26,453 bases of DNA, taken from the IMG/VR virus record IMGVR_UViG_3300044825_003289, positions 1 to 26,453 of that record. One strand, 5' to 3'. This stretch comes from a virus. The notes below the pieces were generated by a model that searched no databases, was not told where the DNA came from, and saw only the letters and a program-made list of their open reading frames with translations. Both the position numbers and the translations under genes were made by a program. How positions within the stretch are numbered: position 1 is the stretch's first letter; the number at the start of each line of letters is the position of its first letter. This document shows positions 13,782 to 21,198 of this stretch, one piece after another.

Positions 13782-16700
13782 ATGTTTTTTCAAGTAACAT
13801 CTACACAAGCTAATCAGAAGGTATTTGTATCACCTGGTGTGTACACCTCAGAAACTGATTTATCGTTTGTTGCTCAGAGCGTTGGTGTAACAACTTTGGG
13901 ATTGGTTGGTGAGACTATGTTTGGTCCTGCATTTGAACCAATCTTCATCACAAACTTTGACGAATTCCAAACGTTCTTCGGTGGTACCAACCCTGAAAAA
14001 TTTATAGGAACCCAAATTCCTAAATACGAGGCGGCTTACATCGCTAAAGCCTATCTTCAACAATCAAATCAACTTTTTGTAACAAGAGTTTTGGGACTTT
14101 CAGGTTATGACGCAGGTCCCTCTTGGACAATTACCGCAATTGCTAACGTAGATGGTGAAACTGTCGGTATTGATGCGGGTGTTGCACAAACTTTTTGGTC
14201 TGCAACATTTACAGGTACCTCTACTGGTACTTCAGTGACCTTCACTTCATCGTTACCTTCAATTATCAACAACAACCTAACAAACCAATACACTCTATAC
14301 GACGGTTCAACTTCTTCTTATTCGAGAGATATTCAAGCTTTCATGAATTCAATTTCAGGAAATACTTCTTTGTCAGCAACAACCGCTCAATTCTATGGTG
14401 TTCCCTCTCAAGTGGGATATGACCAATTGAACGGACAGTACAGTGTTTTGAGTAATAATTTTGGTGTTGATAGTTTGGACCCATTGGCTAATGACCTAAC
14501 CGACAGTGTAAATGACCCTTGGTATTACGCAACTTTTGATACAACCGGTTCTTCTTGTAATTACTCAGGTTATTCGTGGAACTATGTTGTTTCTAATTAC
14601 TACACAGGAGCTTCTAACACATTCTCGGGTACGGTTTCAGGTAACGTTTACTTCTATAGCGGTACCGCATTCACAGATTACTGTAATTTGGTTGTTGCTA
14701 CAATGCGTTCGAGAGGTATCTCAGAATACTCATCGACTCAACACGGTCCTCAATATCAAGTAACAGGATTAACTGATTTACAAATGGTTTGTACTGGACC
14801 TTACTCAGGTATTAGTCAAAATCCTTTTGCAACATTCCAAGTAAGTGGTGTCACACGAACAGGAGATTCCTTTGATTTTGATGTATCGTTTGGAGCAAAT
14901 CAATCTAACTACATTACTAAGGTTCTTGGAATTACAAACTTTGGAAAATCAAGATTCGAGGTTCCTGTTTACGTTGAAGAATCTTATCCAGGTTTACTTA
15001 CTTACGGTTACAATAAAGGATACATCAGAGGGTTGAACTGTGGTTACATCGCACTTCCCGAAGCACGTGATACCACATCTACAACTTCAATTGCGTGGAA
15101 CTTACAACAATATCAAAGTCCTAGGACTCCTTATGTTGTTTCTGAACTTCGTGGTAACAAAGTTTATAACTTGTTTAGATTTGTAAGTATCTCTGATGGT
15201 GATGCTGCTAACACACAAATTAAAATTTCAATTACCAACGTTTCATTCTCCAACCAAACCTTTGATGTTATGGTTAGAGATTATTTCGATACGGACGCTA
15301 ATCCTGTTGTGTACGAAAAGTACACAAACTGTACTATGGACCCTTCAACGAACAGTTTCGTAGGTAAAAAAATTGGTTCATTTGATGGTGAGTATCCTTT
15401 GAACTCAGCTTACATCATGGTTGAAATTGCTGATGAAGCACCATTCGATGCACTCCCTTGTGGATTCTACGGTTTGGATGAGAGAATTTACGAATCTCCA
15501 ACTAATCCATCACCATTCCCAATCATCAAGAACAAATACTTCTATCCTGGAGAAACTATTTACGACCCCCCATTTGGAACAACTGCGGGTGGTTCTAATG
15601 TTGTGACTTCAAGTGGTGACAACGTAAGAAGAACTTATCTTGGTATTTCTTCACAGTTTGGAATTGATTCAGACCTCTTGGCTTACAAGGGTAAGAAGAA
15701 TCCTACTGTGGGTTGGTATGAAGCTTTGGATTCAATTCCTTGGAACTATCAAACTAAAGGATTCCACTTTGATTCAGGTGCTACTGTTGTAACAATTGGT
15801 AACGCATATGTTACAAGTGGTACACCAGCATTTGTTTGTGGTGTTGCTGACTTTAGTGCTGAACCTCAAAACCAAACTAACCCTTATTACTTCTTGTATT
15901 CTCGTAAGTTTACAATGGTATTCCAAGGTGGTTTTGACGGATGGGATATCTACAGAGAGTTTAGAACTAATACCGACAGATTCCAACTTGGAGCTTCAGG
16001 ATACCTGCAAGGGGCTTACATCTCTCAGAGATACCCAACCGCATCGGGCGATGGTACATTCAAGAGAATTGTAGTTGCTGACAACACTCAGGATTTTGCT
16101 AACACTGACTACTACGCATATCTTCTCGGTATCTTGTCGTTCAACAATCCTGAATCAACAAACATCAACGTGTTTGCTACAGGAAGTATCGACTACGTAA
16201 ACAACAACAATCTTTGCGAGTCGGCTATCGATATGGTAACCAACCAAAGAGCGGATTCTGTTTACATTGTTACTACACCTGACTACAACATGTACACTTC
16301 GGACGGTGGTTCTCAGTACGAAATTATCTACCCACAAGCTGCGGTTGATAACCTTGACGACACAGGTATCGATTCATCTTACACGGCAACTTACTACCCA
16401 TGGATTTTGGAAAGAGACACGGTTAACAATACCCAACTTTACATTCCTCCAACAGGACAAGTATGTAGAAACTTGGCACTCACGGATAACATTTCGTTCC
16501 CTTGGTTCGCATCGGCGGGTTACACAAGAGGTCTTGTTAACTCCGTGAAGGCAAGATTGAGACTCACTCAAGAAGACAGAGACATTCTTTATCAAGGAAG
16601 AATCAACCCAATTGCAACATTCTCTGATGTAGGTACTGTAATTTGGGGTAACAAAACTCTCCAAGTTAGAGACACTGCTCTTAACAGATTGAACGTAAGA

Positions 16701-16994
16701 AGATTGTTGTTACAAGCTCGTAAGTTGATTTCAGCTGTAGCGGTAAGATTGTTGTTCGAACAGAACGATGATATTGTGAGACAACAGTTCTTGGATTCGG
16801 TTAACCCAATTCTTGACTCAATCAGAAGAGACAGAGGTTTGTATGACTTCCGTGTAACTGTAAGTTCTACTCCTGAAGATTTGGATAGAAACACATTAAC
16901 AGGTAAAATCTACCTCAAACCAACGAAGGCACTTGAATTCATCGACATCGAATTCTTGATTACTCCAACAGGAGCTTCGTTTGAGAATATTTAA
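13782..16994 (+). CDS. 18: Contractile tail sheath protein (T4 gp18-like), oversized
   Basis: This 1070-residue sheath protein is much longer than T4 gp18 (659). The N-terminus has the family hallmark FVSPGVYTSETDLSF followed by TLGLVGETMFGPAFEP. The C-terminal ~170 residues are the conserved sheath core: SFPWFASAGYTRGLV, QGRINPIATF, NVRRLLLQARK and a closing IEFLITPTGA strand. Between about residues 110 and 372 lies a Ser/Thr/Tyr/Asn-rich segment with few charges that looks like an inserted surface domain. A second variable part with several blocks follows near residues 380-700. The sheath polymerises around the tube and contracts to drive it through the envelope. It has a late motif upstream and a strong terminator ten bases after its stop. 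Confidence 0.93.
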   Translation: MFFQVTSTQANQKVFVSPGVYTSETDLSFVAQSVGVTTLGLVGETMFGPAFEPIFITNFDEFQTFFGGTNPEKFIGTQIPKYEAAYIAKAYLQQSNQLFVTRVLGLSGYDAGPSWTITAIANVDGETVGIDAGVAQTFWSATFTGTSTGTSVTFTSSLPSIINNNLTNQYTLYDGSTSSYSRDIQAFMNSISGNTSLSATTAQFYGVPSQVGYDQLNGQYSVLSNNFGVDSLDPLANDLTDSVNDPWYYATFDTTGSSCNYSGYSWNYVVSNYYTGASNTFSGTVSGNVYFYSGTAFTDYCNLVVATMRSRGISEYSSTQHGPQYQVTGLTDLQMVCTGPYSGISQNPFATFQVSGVTRTGDSFDFDVSFGANQSNYITKVLGITNFGKSRFEVPVYVEESYPGLLTYGYNKGYIRGLNCGYIALPEARDTTSTTSIAWNLQQYQSPRTPYVVSELRGNKVYNLFRFVSISDGDAANTQIKISITNVSFSNQTFDVMVRDYFDTDANPVVYEKYTNCTMDPSTNSFVGKKIGSFDGEYPLNSAYIMVEIADEAPFDALPCGFYGLDERIYESPTNPSPFPIIKNKYFYPGETIYDPPFGTTAGGSNVVTSSGDNVRRTYLGISSQFGIDSDLLAYKGKKNPTVGWYEALDSIPWNYQTKGFHFDSGATVVTIGNAYVTSGTPAFVCGVADFSAEPQNQTNPYYFLYSRKFTMVFQGGFDGWDIYREFRTNTDRFQLGASGYLQGAYISQRYPTASGDGTFKRIVVADNTQDFANTDYYAYLLGILSFNNPESTNINVFATGSIDYVNNNNLCESAIDMVTNQRADSVYIVTTPDYNMYTSDGGSQYEIIYPQAAVDNLDDTGIDSSYTATYYPWILERDTVNNTQLYIPPTGQVCRNLALTDNISFPWFASAGYTRGLVNSVKARLRLTQEDRDILYQGRINPIATFSDVGTVIWGNKTLQVRDTALNRLNVRRLLLQARKLISAVAVRLLFEQNDDIVRQQFLDSVNPILDSIRRDRGLYDFRVTVSSTPEDLDRNTLTGKIYLKPTKALEFIDIEFLITPTGASFENI

Positions 16995-17003
16995 TATCTT
17001 TGT

Positions 17004-17031
17004 AAAGGGGGAGAATCAACTCCCCCTTTTT
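17004..17031 (+). terminator. Intrinsic terminator after the tail sheath gene
   Basis: A ten-base-pair stem (AAAGGGGGAG, 17004-17013, pairing with CTCCCCCTTT, 17020-17029) closes a six-base loop and runs into a T tract to 17031. It begins ten bases after the sheath TAA and ends 13 bases before the HAD gene. It is the clearest terminator of the window and should limit read-through from the strongly expressed sheath gene. Confidence 0.88.
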
Positions 17032-17044
17032 AGCCACATACCAA

Positions 17045-17866
17045 ATGAAAAAACTCATTTCCGAAAAAATCACCGAACTAGGTCCCGATTTGAAATATTA
17101 CGCATTTGATTGGGACGACAACATCGTTCATATGCCAACCAAGATTGTTTTGGTGGATGAAGATGGTGATGAGGTAATGATGACAACTTCTGACTTTGCG
17201 GACTATAGGTCTCAAATTGGGAAAACCCCATTCAATTACAAGGGTTCTAAAGTTGTTGGTTTTGCTGAGGAACCATTCCGATTTTTTGGTGTAGAAGGAG
17301 ATACTCAATTTTTAGAAGATTCTTTAGTTGCTAAACCTGGTCCTGCGTGGGATGATTTTCGGGAGGCAATTAACAACGGGTCAATTTTTGCGATAATCAC
17401 CGCAAGAGGTCATAACCCAAACACAATTAAAGAAGGTATCTATAATCTTATCCAAAACAACTATAAGGGTATCAATCGTGATGAACTTTTAAAAAACCTG
17501 AAAAAGTACCGTGATTTTGTGGGTGAGGAAGACATGACAGATGAAGAACTTATCCGTTCTTATTTAGAACTCAACAGATATAACCCTGTTAGTTTCGGAA
17601 ATGAGACAAGTGCCTCAAGTCCTGAAGAATTAAAAGTGAAAGCTATGGAAGATTTTGTACGTTATGTAAAATCGATGGCAGCACTACTTCAGAAAAAAGC
17701 CTATTTAAAAAGAGACATTGCTAACAAATTCATTCCTAAAGAGCCAACTATTGGTTTTTCAGATGATGATGAAAAGAATGTAGAAGCGATGAAAAAACAT
17801 TTTAAAGGGATAAAAGAACCAATTAAAACATATACCACTAAAGGAGGAACTAAAAAAGAATACTAG
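17045..17866 (+). CDS. HAD-superfamily phosphatase-like protein
   Basis: This 273-residue protein has the haloacid dehalogenase motifs: YAFDWDDNIV (motif I with nucleophile D22 and general acid/base D24), FAIITARGHN (motif II, T119), lysines around 197-199 as candidates for motif III, and IGFSDDDEKNV (acidic motif IV, D240-D242). HAD enzymes hydrolyse phosphate from small molecules, nucleic acid ends or proteins; T4 PseT carries a similar phosphatase domain. Only the HAD unit plus a helical insert (about 125-215) is seen, with no kinase P-loop. It lies between the sheath and tube genes, after a terminator and without a TATTTAT motif, so its expression must rely on read-through or an unseen promoter. 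It stops with TAG, with an in-frame TAA three codons later. Confidence 0.75.
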   Translation: MKKLISEKITELGPDLKYYAFDWDDNIVHMPTKIVLVDEDGDEVMMTTSDFADYRSQIGKTPFNYKGSKVVGFAEEPFRFFGVEGDTQFLEDSLVAKPGPAWDDFREAINNGSIFAIITARGHNPNTIKEGIYNLIQNNYKGINRDELLKNLKKYRDFVGEEDMTDEELIRSYLELNRYNPVSFGNETSASSPEELKVKAMEDFVRYVKSMAALLQKKAYLKRDIANKFIPKEPTIGFSDDDEKNVEAMKKHFKGIKEPIKTYTTKGGTKKEY

Positions 17867-17933
17867 TACCGGATTTAATGGAAGAGTAATTTTTGTCTTT
17901 CGGAAGTCAAGAGAAAAATTTTCTAACAAGGTA

Positions 17934-17940
17934 TATTTAT
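17934..17940 (+). promoter_or_regulatory. Candidate late promoter TATTTAT (site 6)
   Basis: The motif ends 35 bases before ATG 17976 of the tail tube gene. It extends to TATTTATA and is followed by an A-rich leader without a clear ribosome site. It lies within the 109-base gap after the HAD gene; nothing else was recognised in that gap. Confidence 0.6.
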
Positions 17941-17975
17941 AAACAAAGATAAAAATCTAAAGAAAAAGAAATACC

Positions 17976-18464
17976 ATGGCAGATTTATTAATGAAAATGC
18001 CCATTCCCTACGAACCGAAACGTCAGAACCGTTTCATTCTTAGGTTTCCCTCAACTTTGGGAATTAACGAATGGTTTGTAGAGTCAACAGCCAGACCACA
18101 CATCACAATTGCACCAACTGAAATTCAGTTTTTGAACACCTCAACGTTCGTTGCGGGAAGATTCAACTGGCAAACAATTCCTGTTGTGTTCCGTGACCCA
18201 ATCGGACCTTCAGCAGCTCAAGCTCTTATGGAGTGGGTACGTTTACACGCTGAATCAGTAACAGGTCGTATGGGTTATGCTGCAGGTTACAAAAAAGACA
18301 TCGACCTCGAGATGCTCGACCCAACAGGAGTAGTAGTTGAAAAATGGATTCTTTATGGTACTTTCTTAACTGACGTCAACTTCAACTCATTATCTTACTC
18401 ACAAGATGCTTTGGCAACAATCTCAGCGACTTTGAGAATGGACCGTTGTGTATTGATTTACTAA
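17976..18464 (+). CDS. 19: Tail tube protein (T4 gp19-like)
   Basis: The 162 residues match the length of T4 gp19 (163). Typical tube features are the N-terminal basic strand PKRQNRFILRFP, the STARPHITIAPTEI segment, a central VVFRDPIGPSAAQALMEWV block and the ending LATISATLRMDRCVL. Stacked hexamers of this protein form the rigid inner tube of the contractile tail. It has its own late motif and is followed by a terminator, so it can be made in high amounts separately from the next genes. The start is ATG 17976 (MADLLMKMPIPYEP). The order sheath, tube, chaperone-like gene, tape measure is standard for myovirus tails. Confidence 0.9.
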   Translation: MADLLMKMPIPYEPKRQNRFILRFPSTLGINEWFVESTARPHITIAPTEIQFLNTSTFVAGRFNWQTIPVVFRDPIGPSAAQALMEWVRLHAESVTGRMGYAAGYKKDIDLEMLDPTGVVVEKWILYGTFLTDVNFNSLSYSQDALATISATLRMDRCVLIY

Positions 18465-18500
18465 GATTTTATTTACTTAAACTTTTTTCAGAATATTTTT

Positions 18501-18531
18501 AACCGTAGAGCGAAACTCTACGGTTTTTTTT
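18501..18531 (+). terminator. Intrinsic terminator ending at the next start codon
   Basis: AACCGTAGAG (18501-18510) pairs with CTCTACGGTT (18516-18525) around a CGAAA loop, giving a ten-base-pair stem followed by a T tract to 18531. The ATG of the gp26-like gene is the very next base. The hairpin should stop tube transcripts; any that read through carry the stem directly against the start codon. Confidence 0.85.
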
Positions 18532-19275
18532 ATGGATACAACATCACAAGAATACGGACAAATGAATATGGACCTCCCACATGACGTGGTTGGTCTACCC
18601 TCACAGGGAATGTTTTACAAAAACAAGAAGTCTGCAATTAAGGTAGGATACCTAACAGCGGCGGATGAAAACGTCATTATGGCGGGTGGTAATGACATGG
18701 TTTTGAATCTACTTCGAAACAAAATCTACGAACCTGGTATGAGGGTTGAAGAATTGTTGGAGGGAGATATTGAGGCTCTTTTGATTTTTTTGAGAAACAC
18801 CGCTTTCGGTCCTGAAATCGAGATGAGGTTGACTGACCCAAAAACAAACAAGCAATTCACCGCAAATGTAAGAATGGATGAATTGACCATTATTAATGGG
18901 GAACAACCCGGACCAGATGGGTACTTTTCAACAGTTCTCCCTGTTTCGGGGGCAAATATCAAACTCAAACCATTGACATACGGAGAGGTAAATGAAATTC
19001 GTAATCAAATTGATACGTACCCCCAAGGTAGAGTTGCACCAAGGAGAACTTGGAGACTTCAAAAAGAAATTGTGGAAATTGATGGTAGTCAAGATAAAGG
19101 TCAAATTGCCAAGTTTATCGAGACAATGATGATTGCCGATTCAAAACACATAAAGAAATTCATGGACAAAAACGAACCTCGTTTGGATATGTCTCGTATT
19201 GTTATGACCCCGTCAGGAGAAAGACTCACCGTGAATGTGGGTTTTGGGGTCGAATTTTTTCGCCCTTTCTTCTGA
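18532..19275 (+). CDS. Baseplate hub / tail-assembly chaperone-like protein (T4 gp26-like)
   Basis: This 247-residue protein has VGLPSQGMFYKNK near residue 20, then VGYLTAADENVIM, a segment with LLRNKIYEPGM, a GDIEALLIFLRNTAFGPE block and an LKPLTYGEVNEIRNQ block. The pattern LPS.G.fY...v.v..ltA.DE..l, ...gD...Ll..lR..afG is shared by gp26-type hub proteins and tail-assembly chaperones that lie between tube and tape-measure genes. Such proteins help build the hub or keep the tape measure soluble. The ATG directly follows a terminator, and no late motif was found. The 3' end overlaps a second frame that appears to carry the missing C-terminus, and a +1 shift at 19258 would give a 292-residue product. 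Confidence 0.68.
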   Translation: MDTTSQEYGQMNMDLPHDVVGLPSQGMFYKNKKSAIKVGYLTAADENVIMAGGNDMVLNLLRNKIYEPGMRVEELLEGDIEALLIFLRNTAFGPEIEMRLTDPKTNKQFTANVRMDELTIINGEQPGPDGYFSTVLPVSGANIKLKPLTYGEVNEIRNQIDTYPQGRVAPRRTWRLQKEIVEIDGSQDKGQIAKFIETMMIADSKHIKKFMDKNEPRLDMSRIVMTPSGERLTVNVGFGVEFFRPFF

Positions 19276-19411
19276 TTATAGACAATCACAACTTTCTGAA
19301 TTTTATTATTTGGCGAGTATTCTACACGTTTCGTGGACTGATTTTCTCAAAATGCCGGTTTTTACGAGGAAATTTCTTTTGGATAAGTGGGTTGAAAACA
19401 ATAAGAAATAA
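19235..19411 (+). CDS. Overlapping small ORF: frameshifted C-terminus of the gp26-like protein, or separate gp51-like protein
   Basis: In the +1 frame relative to the gp26-like gene, 58 codons run from ATG 19235 to TAA 19411. The part beyond the upstream stop, SSDYRQSQLSEFYYLA then FLKMPVFTRKFLLDKW, looks like a real protein: a helical segment ending in MP...R..l..k, as seen in the second product of tail-assembly chaperone pairs and in gp51-type assembly proteins. Translation could start at ATG 19235, which directly follows an out-of-use TGA, or be entered by a +1 shift where codons TTT TTT CGC (19255-19263) allow tRNA-Phe to move from TTT to TTC before a CGC codon that appears uncommon here. 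The shift gives 243 + 49 residues. Confidence 0.6.
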   Translation: MWVLGSNFFALSSDYRQSQLSEFYYLASILHVSWTDFLKMPVFTRKFLLDKWVENNKK

Positions 19412-19431
19412 TAAAAAAACACTCAAAAACC

Positions 19432-19438
19432 TATTTAT
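19432..19438 (+). promoter_or_regulatory. Candidate late promoter TATTTAT (site 7)
   Basis: The motif ends 17 bases before ATG 19456 of the tape-measure gene, in the 44-base gap after the small overlapping ORF. An A-rich stretch precedes it; no ribosome site is evident. Confidence 0.6.
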
Positions 19439-19455
19439 CTAGAAACCCTTTTTGA

Positions 19456-21168
19456 ATGGCTGAATTGTTAAAAGGTCTTAGTGAGTTTTTCGGAGCTGAA
19501 GAGTACAAAAACATGCTCAATGTTGTTGATAACATTGGTCGTATTCAAGATGGTATTGTAGATATTAACAAAGGGTTTGGAGAGAGTCGACAACGTGTTA
19601 TTGAATTCAACACGGTTTTAGTCGACAGTGCGGGAGAAATCAAAAGACTTGGGGGAAATGTTTCAGACGTAGCTAATACGGTAGTTAGTATTGCCGAAGG
19701 TGCACGAAGAAATGTTGTTGCCACTACTGACACAATTACAGAGTTGTATGCCGCTTCACAACTTATTGGTAGAAGTGTTACGGACATAGTAAACAACTTT
19801 GCGGTTGTTGGGGTAGAAATGTCCGACATTGGAGAACAAATTACCGAAAGTTTTGAATTCATTCAAGGTATTGGTCTTAACGCTGGCAAGATTATGGGTA
19901 CTGTTGTGGACCAAACAGAATTACTCAATAGATTCAATTTTGAAGGGGGAGTTCAAGGATTTACTCGAATGGCGGCTCAAGCCTCGATGGTTCGTTTGGA
20001 TATGAGCAAAACCGCAGCCTTTGCTGACAAAGTGATGAACCCACAAGGGGCTTTGGAAACGGCACAGGCGTTTCAAAGATTGGGTGTTGCTGCCGGTACA
20101 CTGATTGACCCATTTGCTTTGATGGACGCATCAATTAACGACCCTGCGGGTTTACAAGATAGCCTTATCGAGATGACCAAACAGTTTACTCAATTCAATG
20201 AGGAGACTGGAAGATTTGAAATTAATCCGGGAGGTGTGAGATTGATGTACGAATTGGCTGAAGCTGCGGGTATGAACTACAAAGAGTTTAGCCAACTTGC
20301 ATTGTCCGCCGCTGACGTGGATAGAAGATTATCTCAAATCAACTTTGGGATTGATGCAAAAGAAGAGGACAAACTTCTTATGGCTAACTTGGCTAAGATG
20401 GGTGAAGGTGGTCGATACTACGTTGAAATCGAGGACGTAGGTAAGGTAGACTTGGCGGACATTACTCAAGAACAAATGTCAGCACTTAGAAAACAATACG
20501 AGGAAGGACCAAAAACCACAGAGGAGTTGTTGAGAAGTCAACAAGACATTTTTGCGGTCATGAGTCAAGACCTCAAGGCACTTCCCTATCAGTTGGGTTA
20601 CGCGATTGCGGGTCAGACAGGTATAGCTCGAGCTTTTGAGTTTATGAGTCAAGCCGAAAAGAAAGGTTTCGAAGCGTTCTATGGAGCGTTGGGACCTGGT
20701 GAAGATGTCAGAAAAGAGATTGAAGGGATGGGTGATGAATTTGCTTCGGCAATCGGTGCCCTTGTCACGGATAACAACGAAACCAACCGTAGAGCTCTTT
20801 CGGATTTGTTAATCAGCAATGCTAATCAAATTAAAGAAGGGACCCTTAACACCGCACTTCAAACCATACAGAACTTCAAACAGATGGAGAATACTCAGGA
20901 TAATCCTTATTTGCAAATTGCACAAAAGTTGGCAAATAGGGTGGATACGAGTAAGTACGAGACTCCCAAAACAACTACCCAAACAGACACCACTCAGACA
21001 ACTAACGTTAATATTGATGGTTCTGTGGACTTCAACATCAATGTTCCGCAAGGAGTTGATACAAAACAATTAACAAGTATCATAAACAGTCCTGAGTTTG
21101 CTGAGAGACTTTATGAAATTTTTGTTAGTCAGTCTGAAAAAGCACCTAAGCCTCTCCCAAGAAAATAG
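19456..21168 (+). CDS. Tape-measure / tail-length protein (T4 gp29-like by position and size)
   Basis: The 570 residues are close to T4 gp29 (590), which sets a tail of about 100 nm. The protein is mostly helical: it begins with MAELLKGLSEFFGAEEYKN, then long amphipathic helices with regular Val/Ile spacing (about 40-160), Ala- and Gly-rich helices in the middle (MTKQFTQFNEETG, YELAEAAGMNYKEFSQLALSAADV), and a Thr/Gln-rich linker (TTTQTDTTQTTN) before a short C-terminal domain. This composition and the position between chaperone-like and baseplate genes fit a tape measure. No lysozyme or peptidase motif is visible. It has a late motif upstream and ends with TAG, followed by an in-frame TAA two codons later. 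If the gp29 reading is right, tail length should be similar to T4. Confidence 0.68.
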   Translation: MAELLKGLSEFFGAEEYKNMLNVVDNIGRIQDGIVDINKGFGESRQRVIEFNTVLVDSAGEIKRLGGNVSDVANTVVSIAEGARRNVVATTDTITELYAASQLIGRSVTDIVNNFAVVGVEMSDIGEQITESFEFIQGIGLNAGKIMGTVVDQTELLNRFNFEGGVQGFTRMAAQASMVRLDMSKTAAFADKVMNPQGALETAQAFQRLGVAAGTLIDPFALMDASINDPAGLQDSLIEMTKQFTQFNEETGRFEINPGGVRLMYELAEAAGMNYKEFSQLALSAADVDRRLSQINFGIDAKEEDKLLMANLAKMGEGGRYYVEIEDVGKVDLADITQEQMSALRKQYEEGPKTTEELLRSQQDIFAVMSQDLKALPYQLGYAIAGQTGIARAFEFMSQAEKKGFEAFYGALGPGEDVRKEIEGMGDEFASAIGALVTDNNETNRRALSDLLISNANQIKEGTLNTALQTIQNFKQMENTQDNPYLQIAQKLANRVDTSKYETPKTTTQTDTTQTTNVNIDGSVDFNINVPQGVDTKQLTSIINSPEFAERLYEIFVSQSEKAPKPLPRK

Positions 21169-21177
21169 GGATAATTC

Positions 21178-21184
21178 TATTTAT
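21178..21184 (+). promoter_or_regulatory. Candidate late promoter TATTTAT (site 8)
   Basis: The motif ends 14 bases before ATG 21199 of the large baseplate gene and lies in the 30-base gap after the tape-measure gene. It is the centre of a perfect palindrome, TTCTAT/ATAGAA with a TT centre (21175-21188). Confidence 0.6.
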
Positions 21185-21198
21185 AGAAAAAGTAATAA

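Noticed and set aside
16995-17002. TATCTTTG, an exact match to the Bacteroidota -7 promoter element, after the sheath gene
   Set aside because: No TTG/TTTG at a suitable distance upstream, and a strong terminator follows within two bases, so a transcript would end at once.
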